Shown: positions 9,801 to 16,610 of the stretch, piece after piece
Layout of the letters: the number at the start of each line of letters is the position of its first letter
Numbering within the stretch: position 1 is the first letter of the stretch
Assembly: GCA_036389035.1 (NCBI GenBank)
Contig: DASVQQ010000032.1
Span: forward strand, 1-64,000
Length of the DNA: 64,000 nucleotides
DNA from: Jatrophihabitans sp.
GTDB lineage: Bacteria; Actinomycetota; Actinomycetes; Mycobacteriales; Jatrophihabitantaceae
Reading direction: 5' to 3'
The notes under the pieces: generated by a model
Databases searched by the model: none
What the model was told of the DNA's origin: nothing
The model's input: only the letters and a program-made list of their open reading frames with translations
Made by a program: the position numbers and the translations under genes

Positions 9801-10167
9801 CGTCGATGGCGTAGGACCAGGTGAAGCTGCGAAACGGCTGCGAGCCCGAGGACGTGACCAGCACCCGGCCGTCCGGGCCGAAGCCGAGCAGGGTGGTGCT
9901 GGCGTGGCCGAAGAAGGTCAGCTGCCGGGAGACGCCGCCGGCGACCGGCATCAGGAACACCTCGGGCGCGCCGTGCCGGCGCGACAGCCAGGCCAGCATC
10001 GTGCCGTCGGCCGACAGCCTCGGCTGCGCCACCGGCGCCGTCTCGGCCGTCAGCCGCCGGGCCTGGCCACCCTCGGCGGCTGCCAGCCAGACGTCGTTCT
10101 CGGCGACAAAGGCGAGCTGGTCACCGCGGATGTGCGGAAATCTCAAGTACCCGGGGGCGGCGGTCAT
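6865..10167 (-). CDS. Tricorn protease homologue (S41 family)
   Basis: 1100 residues from the ATG at 10167; the frame is open further upstream but the protein family begins at PGYLRFPHIRGDQLAF. The order matches tricorn, a large cytosolic peptidase that trims oligopeptides downstream of the proteasome: an N-terminal six-bladed beta-propeller (about 1-300), a second propeller (about 310-620), a helical C1 domain, a PDZ domain (about 790-850, GDLILAVNGRPVG) and the S41 core with GTSHAYE (histidine) and DTRDNSGGHTSE (nucleophile region). A linker between the second propeller and C1 carries repeated VTGDG units, encoded by 15-bp DNA repeats at 8463-8507. Substrates are short peptides; no partner aminopeptidase is nearby. 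Confidence 0.93.
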   Translation of the reverse strand: MTAAPGYLRFPHIRGDQLAFVAENDVWLAAAEGGQARRLTAETAPVAQPRLSADGTMLAWLSRRHGAPEVFLMPVAGGVSRQLTFFGHASTTLLGFGPDGRVLVTSSGSQPFRSFTWSYAIDVTDGADPTPRRLPYGPVGSVAIGDPAVVVGSSGIREPAHWKRYRGGMASRFWLDARGDGQFTELLAELAGSKAAPTWTGDRLAFLADFEGHGNVYSVAADGSDLRRHTDHDSYYARQLSGDGSRLVYQHAGQVWLLDSLTSDSQPRQVDITLASSRSLRAVTGVKAPEYLGDLDVDATGRASAIEVRGAIVWLTHRNGPARVVAGTPGVRHRLPAVLAAQDGGQPSVAYVSDAEGEDAIEIASADGEVRRFGAGRLGRVLELVASPDGATLAAATHDGRLLAITTADGAITELEANPNGDSSHLAFSPDSRWLAYSAPEPSGSELRSIRLVELAESRVTAVTSHRFRDTDPVFSLDGKYLAFLSARTFDPVYDAHVFDLAFPLAIRPYLVTLASATPSPFDPELLGQANDEAKDGPAAANGATGASASGDSVTGDGVTGDGVTGDGASGQPIIVELDGLAERIVAFPVGAGRLADLRAAKDGFIWTDSPVAGELGESRNPEDDIRPSLQRWDFSKRKQVELAARIDDFAVSGNGAKLVVRDGKALNLVPADRKPAEDGEDTISIDLDRIRLSVDPPAEWRQMLDETERLMRDHYWIEDMADVDWAAQVDKYRPLVDRLGSRDDLSDLLWEINGETGTSHAYETPPAAAPDPMLAPAFLGADLDRDEQGRWRIARILAGDNSARNARSPLTAPGVSAESGDLILAVNGRPVGPAGPAELLRGTADKPVEVRLSRAGQERSVVLRPLPNDTDLRYLDWVASRRAAVHRASGGRIGYVHVPDMVPTGWAAFHRDLQIEIGREALLVDTRDNSGGHTSELIIEKLARRVLGWVTGRHSPTRSYPWGAPRGPLVSLANAWTGSDGDIVNAAFQAMKLGPVFGARTWGGVIGIDGRYKLVDGTQVTQPRYSFWFENYGWGVENHGVDPDVVVEMPPQAWAEGVDPQLQAGIEHLLAELERRPTPPRPDLAQRPSRRAPELPPRP
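8463..8507. repeat. Three 15-bp in-frame tandem repeats inside the tricorn gene
   Basis: Three consecutive units with the pattern cgccgtctccggtca occupy 8463-8477, 8478-8492 and 8493-8507. They keep the reading frame and encode VTGDG repeats in a flexible linker, so copy number changes would alter linker length without breaking the enzyme. Confidence 0.85.
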
Positions 10168-10345
10168 GAACCCGACCTTAACGACGACCGCCGACAGAAC
10201 GCCAGACCGCGTGCCCGCACTACGCCCGAAGCGCAACTCGGTATCACCGATGCGTCAGGCGCACCCCGCCGGCTGGGCCGGACCAGGCGCCCAGCCAGCG
10301 GCGGGTCGCTCTCAGCAGCCGTTGATACAGGGCCTGACCCCGGCT

Positions 10346-10561
10346 TCAGTGGCGCCAACTGTAGGAGTAAGCGCCGGACAAGTTGCTCGGAGAGAACGTG
10401 GCCAGGTCAAACGCACCGCTGCACGAGTTGGCAGTCCAGGACGCCGACCCGTACGTGCAGCCGAGCACCTCCGTGCCGAACGCATTGGCGGCGGGGGTGC
10501 CGAGCATGAAGACGGCCAGGGCGAATACCGGGGCAAGAGCTCCAGTCCAGAATTTACGCAT
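10346..10561 (-). CDS. Short secreted protein, possibly C-terminally truncated
   Basis: A 71-residue protein. It has a clear signal peptide: basic start MRKFW, hydrophobic core ALAPVFALAVFML and an AxA-type cleavage site near ANAF (residues 25-28). The mature part has about 45 residues with two cysteines (GCTYGSASWTANSC), probably a disulphide. A purine-rich GGAGAG precedes the ATG very closely. From memory, similar actinobacterial secreted proteins continue past the SYSW motif; here a TGA follows two codons later, so a truncated gene is possible. Function unknown. It follows the MFS gene on the same strand after 100 nt. Confidence 0.55.
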   Translation of the reverse strand: MRKFWTGALAPVFALAVFMLGTPAANAFGTEVLGCTYGSASWTANSCSGAFDLATFSPSNLSGAYSYSWRH

Positions 10562-10661
10562 CTCTCCACACTGTGCGTTGGGTCACATAAGCGACGGATC
10601 CGGACAGCGTGAATCCAAACTTCGGACTCTGTCAACGCCCCGGTCGACGACCGGAGCGGGG

Positions 10662-12152
10662 TCATTCCGGCTCGTCGCCGACCAGCGTGCCGCCGGCCAC
10701 GATCGCCAGTTCTGGATGTGACATCGCGGCCTGTTCCTGCTGGTGCTGGTCACGCAAGCCGCGCAGGGGCGGGATGAGCAACCCGGCCAGCGCCGCGAGC
10801 AGCAGCGCGCCGGCGAGCATGGCGAACCCGGCGGTGTAACCGGACTCCTTCGGCAGGCCGCCCGGCGAGGCGCCGGAGGTGACGACGCTGGCCATCGCGG
10901 CGGCGCCGATCGAACCGCCGATGGTGCGGATGTTGGCGTTCATCCCGCTGGCCACGCCGGTCTGGCTGCTGGGCACCGAGTCGACGATGATGTTCGACAT
11001 CGCCGAGAAGGCCAGGCCGAAGCCGGCTCCGAGCAGCAGGGTGGCGACGGCGATCTCCCAGATCTGCCCATGCGCGAAGGCCATGATCAGCAGCGGCGCC
11101 ACGCTCAGCGCCGAGCCGAGCACCAGTACCGCCTTGGCGCTGAACCGGTTCGCCAACCGGCCGGACAGCACCCCGAAGCCGAACATCGACACCGACATCG
11201 GCAGCACGATGAGACCGGATTCGGTGATGCTGGAGCCGAATCCGTAACCGGTCGAAGTCGGCGTCTGCACGAACTCGGGCAGGAACACGAAGATCGAGTA
11301 CATCCCGACGCCGAACAGCAACGCGACCAGGTTGGTGGCCCAAACGGCCGGAATCCGCATCATCCGCATGTCGATCAGCGGTTGCTGGGACCGCAGCTCG
11401 ACCACTACCCAGCACACCGCCAGCAGCACCGAGGCGACCAGCAGGCCGAGCACCGACACCGATGACCAGCCCCAGGCCGGCGCCTGGCTGACGCCCAGCA
11501 GCAACGCGACCAGCCAGCCTGAGAGCAGGACGGCGGCCAGCCAGTTGATCCGGCCCGGAGTGCGCACCAGGGATTCCGGCACCACGAAGAAGGTCATGAC
11601 CGCCGCGACGACCATCGCCCCGCAGGGGATCCAGAACAGCCAGTGGTAGTCGAGGAGATTGACGATGGGCCCGGCCAGCACCAGGCCCAGCCCGCCGCCG
11701 ACGGCCAGTAGCGCCGCTATCGCGCCCACCGCGCCGGGGACCTTGTCGCGGGGGAACTCGTCGCGGACGATGCCGAACGCGAGCGGTATCAGGCCGCCGC
11801 CGGCGCCCTGGATGACCCGGGCAATGATCATGACCGAGATCGAGGTGGCCAGCGCTGCCAGGGCCGAGCCCACCGCCAGCGTGGCCAGCACCGCGACCAG
11901 CACTTTCTTCTTGCCGATCATGTCGCCGATCCGGCCGATGATCGGGGTGCACACCGACGCCGAGAGCAGGTAGGCCGTCAGCACCCAGGTCACCGTGCTC
12001 TGGTCGGTGTGCAGGGTGTGTTCCAGCAGCATCAGCACTGGCGAGACCAGCGACTGCAGCAGCGAAAAGGTGCTGACACCGACTGCCAGCACCACGAAGG
12101 TGAGCCGGTAGTCCGCGCGGCGCCCGGCAGGTGACGTCAACGGCACTCCCAA
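10662..12152 (-). CDS. MFS transporter, DHA2 (14-helix) drug:proton antiporter type
   Basis: 496 residues with about fourteen hydrophobic segments. The first cytoplasmic loop carries GRIGDMIGKKK, matching the MFS motif A, and the segment IQGAGGGLIPLAFGIV fits motif C-like helix 5 of the DHA2 group. These proteins export drugs, dyes or natural products using the proton gradient. The start is uncertain: TTG at 12152, GTG at 12146, or TTG at 12140, the last preceded by GGGAG at a good distance. No TetR or MarR regulator is adjacent, but a terminator-like hairpin lies directly upstream. The C-terminal tail is polar and acidic. Confidence 0.9.
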   Translation of the reverse strand: MGVPLTSPAGRRADYRLTFVVLAVGVSTFSLLQSLVSPVLMLLEHTLHTDQSTVTWVLTAYLLSASVCTPIIGRIGDMIGKKKVLVAVLATLAVGSALAALATSISVMIIARVIQGAGGGLIPLAFGIVRDEFPRDKVPGAVGAIAALLAVGGGLGLVLAGPIVNLLDYHWLFWIPCGAMVVAAVMTFFVVPESLVRTPGRINWLAAVLLSGWLVALLLGVSQAPAWGWSSVSVLGLLVASVLLAVCWVVVELRSQQPLIDMRMMRIPAVWATNLVALLFGVGMYSIFVFLPEFVQTPTSTGYGFGSSITESGLIVLPMSVSMFGFGVLSGRLANRFSAKAVLVLGSALSVAPLLIMAFAHGQIWEIAVATLLLGAGFGLAFSAMSNIIVDSVPSSQTGVASGMNANIRTIGGSIGAAAMASVVTSGASPGGLPKESGYTAGFAMLAGALLLAALAGLLIPPLRGLRDQHQQEQAAMSHPELAIVAGGTLVGDEPE

Positions 12153-12179
12153 TAAAACAAAGCGGAGCGTCAGCTCCGC
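12151..12179 (-). terminator. Terminator-like hairpin directly upstream of the MFS gene
   Basis: A perfect 7-bp stem (GCGGAGC/GCTCCGC, 12162-12168 and 12173-12179) with a 4-nt loop is followed on the minus strand by the T-rich run TTTGTTTTATT. It sits immediately before the MFS start, and no minus-strand gene lies upstream for it to terminate. A leader attenuator is one reading; a -10-like TAGGCT is seen about 10 nt before it. Confidence 0.6.
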
Positions 12180-12338
12180 CAGCCACCTCAGCCTAATCGC
12201 AACCGCGACGCCGACTACCGGGGCAATGCCCTGCGCGGCAACTCCTCAGCGGCACCCCTCAGTGGCAACTCACACCGTGCGGTGAAACGCCGACGGCAAC
12301 CGGCCGCTATCCCCCTGCCGGGTACTACGGTCGGGAAG

Positions 12339-12833
12339 ATGACGAGCTTTGACCCCCACGCCTGGCTGGCGGTCGCGCTGGAAGAGGCCAGGCTCGGCCT
12401 GGCCGAGGGCGGCATCCCGATCGGCGGCGCCCTGTTCGGCGCGGACGGCCGGCTACTCGGACGGGGGCGCAATCGCCGGGTGCAGGACGACGACCCGTCG
12501 ACGCACGGCGAGACGGCGGCCTTTCGCAACGCCGGCCGGCAGCCGTCCTATCGCGGAACCACCATGGTCACCACCCTGTCGCCGTGCTGGTACTGCAGCG
12601 GGTTGATCCGCCAGTTCGGCATGTCGCGGCTGGTGATCGGCGAGGCCCGGACGTTCTACGGCGGCCACGACTGGCTCGCCGAGAACGGGGTCGAGGTGCT
12701 GGTGCTCGACGATCCGGACTGCGTCGGGCTGATGACCGAGTTCATCGCCGCCCGTCCGGAGCTCTGGAACGAGGACATCGGCCTCGACCCTGCCCCGCGG
12801 AATGACCGCGGCGACCGGTCGGTGGCCCCGTAA
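12339..12833 (+). CDS. Cytosine deaminase, fungal FCY1-type
   Basis: 164 residues from the ATG at 12339. The zinc-binding motifs of the cytidine/deoxycytidylate deaminase superfamily are present: HGE (catalytic Glu, about residue 54) and SPCWYC (about residue 82). The C-terminal half (EVLVLDDPDC, then FIAARPELWNEDIG) follows yeast cytosine deaminase closely, including the ERPxxWxEDIG end. The likely reaction is cytosine to uracil plus ammonia, feeding pyrimidine salvage. Bacterial cytosine deaminases are usually of the unrelated amidohydrolase CodA type, so this form is less usual. It stands alone but may be transcribed with the downstream membrane protein. Confidence 0.85.
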   Translation: MTSFDPHAWLAVALEEARLGLAEGGIPIGGALFGADGRLLGRGRNRRVQDDDPSTHGETAAFRNAGRQPSYRGTTMVTTLSPCWYCSGLIRQFGMSRLVIGEARTFYGGHDWLAENGVEVLVLDDPDCVGLMTEFIAARPELWNEDIGLDPAPRNDRGDRSVAP

Positions 12834-12858
12834 CATGCTCGGCAAGGGGGCCCCGATC

Positions 12859-13446
12859 GTGGATGAGGCAGCACACGAAGAGGTGAAGGACGAGCAACCG
12901 CGCACGCCCGCTATCTCGGCGATCCGGCTGATCCTCGGAATCTTCGTCGCGCTGGTGACCCTCATCGGGCAGCTGCCGCCGCGGCCGCTGGTGGTGTTCG
13001 TCGCCTTCATCGTCGTGGGCGCCTGGTTCTGGAAGGCCCCGCCCTTCGATGTCGGGCCCCGGGTCGGGCTGGTGAACGGATTCCTGCCGGCCACCGTGGT
13101 CCGGACGCGGACCGCCGCCCGCGAAGTAGGCAGCTGGGCGGTCGGCTCCGGCGTCTGGGGCGTGATCTCGGGCGCGCTGGTGGCGCTGATGCGCGTCGGC
13201 GAGCCGATAGCCGAGAACTGCCGGATGGGCGCCATGTGGGGCCTGCTCGGCGGCGCGCTGGTCGGGGCGCTGGTCTGGGCCGGGCAGCAGGCCGCCCGCG
13301 ACGTGGAGACCCTGCGGGCCCGGCAGGAGCGAGCCGATCCGGACGCGGCGGCTCAGGACTGGCGAGCCGCCCAGGAACGGGCCCCTCAGGACCGGAGCGC
13401 TCAGGAGCGGGCCGTTCAGGACTGGCGCGCCGCTCACGACGACTGA
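12859..13446 (+). CDS. Membrane protein of unknown function
   Basis: About 195 residues from a GTG at 12859, preferred because AAGGGGG lies 8 nt upstream; an ATG at 12835 is an alternative that starts 1 nt after the deaminase stop. Four hydrophobic segments are visible: two closely spaced ones near residues 22-55 (LILGIFVALVTLI, VVFVAFIVVGAWF) and two after residue 100 (SGVWGVISGALVALM, MGLLGGALVGALVW-like). The C-terminal 45 residues are charged and repetitive, with WRAAQ/H and QER units, likely a cytoplasmic helical tail. I do not recognise the family. Close spacing suggests cotranscription with the deaminase. Confidence 0.6.
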   Translation: MDEAAHEEVKDEQPRTPAISAIRLILGIFVALVTLIGQLPPRPLVVFVAFIVVGAWFWKAPPFDVGPRVGLVNGFLPATVVRTRTAAREVGSWAVGSGVWGVISGALVALMRVGEPIAENCRMGAMWGLLGGALVGALVWAGQQAARDVETLRARQERADPDAAAQDWRAAQERAPQDRSAQERAVQDWRAAHDD

Positions 13447-13479
13447 GCTCAGCCCCGACGAACCCTGGGCCGACGGGCT

Positions 13480-13836
13480 CTAGTCCTCGGGCTCGTCCTC
13501 GAACGGCCGGACCTCGACCGGTCCCTGGCAGGCCTTGCTCGCGCCGGCCGCCCATTCCAGCGCCGCGTCGAGGTCGGGGGCCTTGATGACCCAGAAGCCA
13601 CCGAGCTGCTCTTTGGTCTCGGCGAACGGGCCGTCGGTCATCAGCACCTCGCCGTCCTGGTGCCGCACCACGGTGGCGGTGTCGGCCGGGTACAGCCCAC
13701 CGCCGAAGACCCACACGCCCTCGGCCTGCATCTTGGCGTTGAACGCGTCGACGTCGGCGTACATCTGCTTGATGGTCTCTTCCGACGGCATCTCCGCGCC
13801 CTCGACCATGTGCACCGACAGCATGTACTGCTTCAT
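13480..13836 (-). CDS. YCII-related (DGPF domain) protein
   Basis: 118 residues from the ATG at 13836, which has AGGAGA 8 nt upstream. The motif MTDGPFAETKEQLGGFWVI is the signature of the DGPF/PhnB-linked YCII-like family, a ferredoxin-like fold dimer often encoded beside ECF sigma factors. The histidine and aspartate conserved in YciI are expected near residues 9 and 49-53. No sigma factor is adjacent here. The family is thought to include small hydrolases or regulators, but the biochemical role is not established. Upstream on the same strand is lsr2, separated by a possible terminator. Confidence 0.85.
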   Translation of the reverse strand: MKQYMLSVHMVEGAEMPSEETIKQMYADVDAFNAKMQAEGVWVFGGGLYPADTATVVRHQDGEVLMTDGPFAETKEQLGGFWVIKAPDLDAALEWAAGASKACQGPVEVRPFEDEPED

Positions 13837-13920
13837 CACATTTCTCCTCTGAACAGGGACCGGCACCTCAACCGATCCTCTACCCAGACAACGAACGCGC
13901 CAAGACCGAATCGACACCCC

Positions 13921-13954
13921 GGCGACAAAAAGTTCGGGTGGGAATCCTGTCGCC
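13921..13954 (-). terminator. Inverted repeat downstream of lsr2
   Basis: GGCGACA (13921-13927) and TGTCGCC (13948-13954) form a 7-bp stem with a 20-nt loop just after the lsr2 stop on the minus strand. It may end the lsr2 transcript before the DGPF gene; no clear U-run follows. Confidence 0.35.
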
Positions 13955-13974
13955 GCGGGAACGGCTGCCCAGTG

Positions 13975-14307
13975 CTACTGAGCGGCTTGGTACTGCTCCA
14001 AGACGCTGGCGCTGATCCGGCCGCGGTCAGAGACCGCGATGCCGTTCTCGGCTGCCCAGGCGCGCACCGCGGCCAGATCGACCGAACCCGAGCGGCGGCC
14101 ACGGCCACGGCTGCTCGGGGCGCTGCGGGCGCTGCGGCTGCCGGTCGACCTAGCTGCGTCGATATACGGCTTCAATGCCTTTTCCAGAGCCGCTCGACTC
14201 TTCTTGCTCAAATCAATCTCGAAGCTGCGGCCGTCAAAGCTGAAGGTCACGGTCTCAGCGTTCGGGGAGCCATCAAGGTCGTCTGTGGTAACTACCGTCT
14301 TTGCCAT
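13975..14307 (-). CDS. lsr2: Lsr2-family nucleoid-associated protein
   Basis: 110 residues from the ATG at 14307, matching the start MAKTVVTTDDLDG typical of Lsr2. The N-terminal dimerisation domain (about 1-60, with FSFDGRSFEIDLSKKSR) is followed by a basic linker (SSRGRGRRSG) and the C-terminal DNA-binding domain with VDLAAVRAWAAENGI and RGRIS. Lsr2 bridges AT-rich DNA and silences horizontally acquired genes, functioning like H-NS in actinomycetes. The RGR minor-groove hook appears as DRGRIS. The start codon lies inside a short inverted repeat and the leader is unusually AT-rich. The AT-richer accessory DNA at 16.6-18 kb would be a natural target. Confidence 0.95.
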   Translation of the reverse strand: MAKTVVTTDDLDGSPNAETVTFSFDGRSFEIDLSKKSRAALEKALKPYIDAARSTGSRSARSAPSSRGRGRRSGSVDLAAVRAWAAENGIAVSDRGRISASVLEQYQAAQ

Positions 14308-14322
14308 GGACGCATCGTCCAT
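14306..14322 (-). promoter_or_regulatory. Inverted repeat enclosing the lsr2 start codon
   Basis: ATGGAC (14306-14311) and GTCCAT (14317-14322) form a perfect 6-bp stem with a 5-nt loop; the lsr2 ATG occupies the stem. No Shine-Dalgarno is obvious. This could modulate translation initiation. Confidence 0.4.
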
Positions 14323-14623
14323 CATGATCAAGTCCGCAGTCAAACCTGAAGAGAGAATATCTGTGAAGTCACAGTCCTTTTAGGGGCGATTAACCCCAAA
14401 AACAGTGAATAAATGAATGATAGAACGTCCATGCTTCTTACGTCGAACCGAATGCCCGGCAGGCAGGCCTGAGAGCGGATTACCTGTGCCAGCCATGGGA
14501 AACGACGCCGGGCAAGCCGCGGTAGGAGCGCTACCCCTCGCCCTGCCGCATACCGTCGGCGCATTCACGATTCGCCACGATGATTTGCACACAGGACGCA
14601 TGCCGAGAACGAACACCCTGCGG
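14308..14623. other. Leader region upstream of lsr2, no gene
   Basis: 316 bases without a supportable gene. The lsr2-proximal half is AT-rich. At 14378-14402 a GGGG-CCCC stem with 7-nt loop is flanked by T-rich and A-rich runs, so it could act as a bidirectional terminator. The other half is ordinary high-GC sequence with short frames that look random. Confidence 0.5.
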
Positions 14624-15532
14624 TCACCGTGTCACTCGGGGGTTCCAGGCCACTGAGAAAAGCGGCCGGACATCCTGCAAAGCCGACGGCCGCGGCATCA
14701 GCGAGCGCGCGATTATCCGATCCCAGCTAACCGCACGCCGATGCGTCAACCCGGCGGTGTCACGCGGCGCGAAAGTATAAGGCCCGGTCACCTGACCGAT
14801 CAGCAGCGACTGGCCGCCCGATACCAGCACGCCAATGTCATCACCGGGTTGAACCGCTTCTACGAATTCGGCAAGCGCCCGCAATGCCCGCGACGGGCGC
14901 CTCGACGGATTGACCTGCAGGTCACGCAGTGCGGCCAGGTCTCCGGCCGAGGCGTCGGCCGGCACGCCGGCTGACGCGCCGAATCCGATCACGCCGGTGA
15001 GCACCGCCCGGCCCAGAGCGTGCTCGGACTCCGGACGCAGCACCCAGAGCAGGCCTTGGGACTCCGGCTCCGACTCGGCGTCGATGAGATCCGGCTCGGG
15101 CCAGAAGTAATCCAGGCCTTCGGGGCTCTTCGGAAACAGCGGCCGGTAGTACTCCGGATCCTTGGCGATCAACTGGCTCCGATGCGAGCGGTGCAAGCGC
15201 TCGTCGCCCAACCAGCTCGGCAGCAGCGCGTCGCGCCGCAGGTCGGCCTGGGTGCGCTCACGAACCCCTGGCGCGAACTCCGCTATCTGGTCGGCGGTCG
15301 AGTCACTGTGGCCACGGCTGGTCCATACCCGCACGCAGTCCAGCCCGTAACGCACCAGGGCCGGGGTGCGCCCGCGCCACATTCGCACCACCGGATGGTT
15401 CTGCCAGCCGTAGTCGGGCAGCTCCAGCGCCCGCAGGATCTGCAGGGTCTCGACCCGCTGCTTGCCCAGCCGCTGCCGGTCCAACACCTGAGCCGAGGCC
15501 AGAAAGCTCGGGTAGGGCAGGAACGTCTGCAT
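14624..15532 (-). CDS. MSMEG_6728-type protein fused to a C-terminal Mrr-N/EVE-like domain
   Basis: 302 residues. Residues 1-150 match the MSMEG_6728 family (MQTFLPYPSFLASAQVL, LDRQRLGKQRVE, HPVVRMWRG), which is related to the pyrimidine dimer DNA glycosylase superfamily. After a linker, residues about 210-300 (VQPGDDIGVLVSGGQ, IGQVTGPYTF, HRRAVSW) resemble the small PUA/EVE-like beta-barrel found at the N-terminus of Mrr-type restriction enzymes, where it reads modified DNA. Most relatives I know have only the first domain. A DNA repair or modified-DNA sensing role is inferred. The two domain calls rest on motif recall, the second less surely. No restriction nuclease is adjacent. Confidence 0.7.
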   Translation of the reverse strand: MQTFLPYPSFLASAQVLDRQRLGKQRVETLQILRALELPDYGWQNHPVVRMWRGRTPALVRYGLDCVRVWTSRGHSDSTADQIAEFAPGVRERTQADLRRDALLPSWLGDERLHRSHRSQLIAKDPEYYRPLFPKSPEGLDYFWPEPDLIDAESEPESQGLLWVLRPESEHALGRAVLTGVIGFGASAGVPADASAGDLAALRDLQVNPSRRPSRALRALAEFVEAVQPGDDIGVLVSGGQSLLIGQVTGPYTFAPRDTAGLTHRRAVSWDRIIARSLMPRPSALQDVRPLFSVAWNPRVTR

Positions 15533-15595
15533 CTATCCAGGGTGCCTGACCGCGCGCGTGCTCCGACCGCCGACGTGCAGGCCGGCGATCACGGC

Positions 15596-15955
15596 TCAGG
15601 ACGCGGTGCTGCCGATGAGCGTCGCGAGGCCGGTCAGGGCCGCCGAGCTTGCCCGGTAGTACACCCACACGCCTCGCTTGTCCCGCTCGAGCAGGCCGGC
15701 CTCGTGCAGCACCTTGAGGTGATGGCTGATGGTCGGCTGGGACAGGTCGAAGGCGTCATTGAGGTCACAGACGCAGGCCTCACCACCATCGTGGGATGCC
15801 ACCAGCGACATCAGCCGCAACCGAACCGGATCGGCCAACGCCTTGAGCAGGGGCGCTATCTGGTCGGCCTGGGTCTGGGTCAGCGGCTTGCGCGACAGCG
15901 GCGGGCAGCAGGCAACGGTTTCGACGGGCGTCAGCGACAGCAATGACTTCGACAC
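15596..15955 (-). CDS. arsR: ArsR-family metalloregulator
   Basis: 119 residues starting at a GTG. The winged helix-turn-helix core is clear: LLKALADPVRLRLMSLV, then ACVCDLN with the CxC arsenite-binding pair on the DNA-binding helix, LSQPTISHHLKVLHEAGLL as recognition helix, and RGVWVYYRAS for the wing. An additional CC pair (ACCPP, residues 15-16) is near the N-terminus. ArsR represses its own promoter and that of the divergent gene until As(III) or a similar soft metal binds. It is divergently arranged with arsI over 88 bp containing palindromes. Arsenical sensing is strongly suggested; antimony or cadmium cannot be excluded. Confidence 0.92.
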   Translation of the reverse strand: MSKSLLSLTPVETVACCPPLSRKPLTQTQADQIAPLLKALADPVRLRLMSLVASHDGGEACVCDLNDAFDLSQPTISHHLKVLHEAGLLERDKRGVWVYYRASSAALTGLATLIGSTAS

Positions 15956-16043
15956 ATGTCTATATTGACAGACATCGATGTAAGTGGCAACCTAGTCATC
16001 AGACATAGACAACCGTCGAAGTCATAATCATCTGGAGGATCAC
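15956..16043. promoter_or_regulatory. arsR/arsI divergent promoter with candidate ArsR operators
   Basis: An imperfect dyad TGTCT-N8-AGACA (about 15957-15974), with a consensus TTGACA -35 hexamer at 15965-15970 inside it, is next to the perfect palindrome ACATCGATGT (15973-15982). A further AGACATAGACA lies near 16000. GGAGG precedes the arsI ATG. ArsR binding here is expected from the arrangement. Confidence 0.6.
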
Positions 16044-16496
16044 ATGTCCCGAGTGCAACTGGCGCTGAACGTCGACAACCTCGATGAGGCCATCGCCTTC
16101 TACCGCAAGCTGTTCCGAACCGAGCCGGCGAAGGTCCGGCCCGGTTACGCGAACTTCGCGGTAGCCGAGCCGCCGCTCAAGCTCGTCCTGCTTGAGAACC
16201 CCGGACAGGGTGGGTCGCTCAATCACCTGGGCGTCGAGGTCGCCGATGTCGACACCGTGGACTCCGAGCAAACCCGCCTTGCCGAGGCCGGGCTGGCGTC
16301 GGTGGATGAGCGGGGCACCACCTGCTGCTATGCCAAGCAGGACAAGTTCTGGGTTCAGGGCGCGCCCAATGGCGAACGGTGGGAGGTCTACACGGTCCTG
16401 GCGGACTCCGCGACGTTCAATGCGGCCGACGACGCCGGGCCGGCCTGCTGCGGCAACGACAACGCCTCAGCGAGCGCTGAGCCAGCCTGTTGCTGA
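16044..16496 (+). CDS. arsI: ArsI/CadI-type vicinal-oxygen-chelate protein (C-As lyase family)
   Basis: 150 residues of the vicinal oxygen chelate (glyoxalase) fold. The expected metal ligands are present: Gln5 in RVQLALNV, His62 in NHLGVEVAD and Glu114 in GERWEVYTV. The vicinal cysteine pair that binds trivalent organoarsenicals in ArsI lies in TTCCYAKQDKFWV (about residue 92). The C-terminal tail is rich in cysteine pairs (PACCG, EPACC). ArsI cleaves the carbon-arsenic bond of methylarsenite using iron and oxygen; mycobacterial CadI is cadmium-inducible and closely related. Divergent arsR supports an arsenical role. No arsC, acr3 or arsM follows, so this is a reduced ars locus. Confidence 0.88.
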   Translation: MSRVQLALNVDNLDEAIAFYRKLFRTEPAKVRPGYANFAVAEPPLKLVLLENPGQGGSLNHLGVEVADVDTVDSEQTRLAEAGLASVDERGTTCCYAKQDKFWVQGAPNGERWEVYTVLADSATFNAADDAGPACCGNDNASASAEPACC

Positions 16497-16610
16497 GAAC
16501 GTCACCGGTCCAGCCGCTACTCGCTCGTTCACCAAGACTGCCCGGACTTGCGCAGCGTGGCGGACCGTAGCCCCGGCACGCTGGCTGACGCGGCCACCGG
16601 TGAGCACGAA

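Noticed and set aside
8893..10509. 538-codon plus-strand frame opposite the tricorn gene
   Set aside because: It is the mirror of a real high-GC gene; translation is rich in Gly, Arg, His and Gln without any domain.
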